Origin: an uncultured Eggerthellaceae bacterium
Lineage (GTDB): Bacteria; Actinomycetota; Coriobacteriia; Coriobacteriales; Eggerthellaceae
DNA length: 6,374 nt
Assembly (NCBI GenBank): GCA_934631995.1
Contig: CAKTYF010000114.1
Location: 1 to 6,374 of the forward strand
Reading direction: 5' to 3'
Position numbers and translations under genes: made by a program. Positions 5,548 to 6,374 of the stretch are shown piece after piece; the first letter of the stretch is position 1; each line of letters begins with the position of its first letter. The notes beneath the pieces are model-generated. The model saw nothing but the letters and a program-made list of their open reading frames with translations. It searched no databases and was not told where the DNA came from.

Positions 5548-6180
5548 TTAATACAGCTGCGTAAACGACTGGTAGTGGTCATCCGTGTAGAAAATCAACC
5601 CGTCGCTTGAATAGCAGATGCGCTTTGCCCCGCGATACCCACCTGCGTAATCGATGTCACACTCTTTCCACGTGCGCCCGCTTTTCTCGGGCAGCAAGCC
5701 GTCGTCGTTGTAAAATGTGCCGCCACCAATCGATTTGCCGGGGCAAACGTCCCACAAGTTGCCTTTTTCGGCATCCCAACCGGCCTTTTTAGCCTTTGTC
5801 TTGGAAACGTAATTGGCAGGCAGCTTTTGGTAAAGATGCAGATAGAGCGCCACATGGTCTCTGTCGGTGTAGGTGCCGTCTTCGGAAACGGAAACGTCTG
5901 GCGCGCTTGCATCTGAGCCGCCTGCGCCGCTTGACTCCAAGCCACCCGGCAGGCCACCGTCGCCTGCCTCCGCCGCGCCCGGTGCCCCACCAGCACCCGG
6001 CGCCTCGCCCGAGCCGCCCGATGCCCCCGCACTCGCAACCCCGTTGGCGCCGCCACCAGCTCCCGCAGCCCCACCAGCGCCTGCACAGCCCCAAAGGGCG
6101 CACCCAGGCAGCAGCACCAGGCAAATTGCCAGCAAAAACGCCACAAGGGAAGACAGAAGCGTCTTCCCTTGCTGAAACAT
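5548..6180 (-). CDS. Barnase-type extracellular ribonuclease, predicted lipoprotein
   Basis: The 210-residue precursor has three parts. Residues 1-26 are a signal peptide ending in the lipobox LLPGC with lipidated Cys27. Residues 28-99 are a low-complexity Gly/Ala/Ser/Pro linker. Residues 100-210 are a guanyl-preferring RNase domain that aligns ungapped with Bacillus barnase (barnase residue n is n+100 here). All catalytic residues are kept: Lys127 (Lys27), Glu173 (Glu73, general base), Arg183 (Arg83), Arg187 (Arg87) and His202 (His102, general acid). In the guanine-binding loop Asn158 is kept, but Arg59-Glu60 is Asp159-Asp160. Bacillus barnase has no cysteines; this domain has Cys146, Cys174 and Cys189. 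Expected reaction: cleavage of RNA 3' of guanosine outside the cell. The start is uncertain. ATG 6180 gives a normal signal peptide but has no clear Shine-Dalgarno. GTG 6222, one base after the symporter stop, would add 14 residues and suggests coupled translation. Confidence 0.94.
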   Translation of the reverse strand: MFQQGKTLLSSLVAFLLAICLVLLPGCALWGCAGAGGAAGAGGGANGVASAGASGGSGEAPGAGGAPGAAEAGDGGLPGGLESSGAGGSDASAPDVSVSEDGTYTDRDHVALYLHLYQKLPANYVSKTKAKKAGWDAEKGNLWDVCPGKSIGGGTFYNDDGLLPEKSGRTWKECDIDYAGGYRGAKRICYSSDGLIFYTDDHYQSFTQLY

Positions 6181-6208
6181 CGTTTGCGTAAATGCGTTGA
6201 ACGTATGT

Positions 6209-6218
6209 CGCGTACGCG
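6209..6218. repeat. 10-bp palindrome CGCGTACGCG between symporter and RNase genes
   Basis: A perfect 10-bp palindrome lies in the short space between the symporter stop codon and ATG 6180. It is loosely framed by AACGT (6200-6204) and ACGTT (6221-6225), whose centre is offset by one base. It could be an operator or chance; if translation begins at GTG 6222 it would be coding. Confidence 0.3.
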
Positions 6219-6223
6219 CCACG

Positions 6224-6374
6224 TTACTCGCTTTCCGCCGCAGCCGCATCGGCCTGAACCGACTCCAGCGCCTTCTTCTTGCCATTATGCGACTTCGCGC
6301 ACGTAGCAACCGCACCGGACATTGCAATCAATGCGATAACGTTCGGCAGAACCATGAGCTGGTTGAACATGTCC
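6224..6374 (-). CDS. Probable sodium:alanine symporter (AGCS family), C-terminal 49 residues
   Basis: A minus-strand reading frame enters from the right edge and ends in TAA at 6226-6224. The visible 49 residues begin with FNQLMVLPNVIAL, a hydrophobic segment closely resembling the last membrane helix of alanine/glycine:cation symporters (typically FNGLMALPNLIAL). A polar, Ala- and Glu-rich cytoplasmic tail containing a basic HNGKKK patch follows. Full-length members have about 450-500 residues and some ten or eleven membrane helices, so nearly all of this gene lies outside the window. The assignment rests on this one segment. The RNase gene follows on the same strand by 43 bases (ATG start) or one base (GTG start), so the two may share a transcript. 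Confidence 0.7.
   Translation of the reverse strand, partial: DMFNQLMVLPNVIALIAMSGAVATCAKSHNGKKKALESVQADAAAAESE

Noticed and set aside
5796..6191. Pro/Arg-rich plus-strand frames opposite the barnase linker
   Set aside because: They are the complement of the Gly/Ala-rich linker codons and carry no independent signal.

Overview
The window looks chromosomal, from a moderately GC-rich bacterium. Lipoprotein signal peptides on an ABC binding protein and on a barnase, a probable TTG start, mixed codon use and the gene set are compatible with an anaerobic actinobacterium of the Coriobacteriia/Eggerthellaceae type. That assignment is an impression from style, not from a marker gene.

Layout from left to right. 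Positions 1-752 (+) hold the C-terminal three quarters of a D-isomer-specific 2-hydroxyacid dehydrogenase cut by the window edge. Positions 753-1230 contain no gene. They hold a 13-bp long-range inverted repeat, a strongly C-rich and G-poor tract (possible Rho-dependent terminator), the first copy of a 123-bp interspersed repeat, and an intrinsic terminator for the minus-strand operon. Positions 1231-4722 (-) encode a complete type II ABC importer of the iron-siderophore/cobalamin/heme class, transcribed permease, ATPase, substrate-binding lipoprotein. A good sigma-70-type promoter lies at 4757-4785 and is overlapped by a 25-bp dyad that could be a metal-regulator operator. The permease carries an unusual ~100-residue hydrophilic N-terminal extension with a tandem hexapeptide repeat. 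Positions 4786-5237 have no convincing gene. They hold the second copy of the 123-bp repeat and a 40-bp imperfect tandem duplication.

Positions 5238-6180 (-) encode an extracellular barnase-type ribonuclease and, 43 bases downstream, its inhibitor barstar. The barnase has a lipoprotein signal peptide and a ~70-residue Gly/Ala/Ser linker, so it is probably tethered to the outer face of the membrane. Its catalytic domain aligns to Bacillus barnase without gaps and keeps every catalytic residue. Positions 6224-6374 (-) are the last 49 residues of a probable sodium:alanine symporter (AGCS family), which may be co-transcribed with the RNase pair.

The most interesting points are the lipid-anchored barnase/barstar pair, in which a classic interface salt bridge (barnase Arg59 - barstar Asp35) appears to be lost on both sides at once, and the two copies of the 123-bp repeat, whose conserved ends contain a 12-bp inverted repeat and one compensatory base-pair change.
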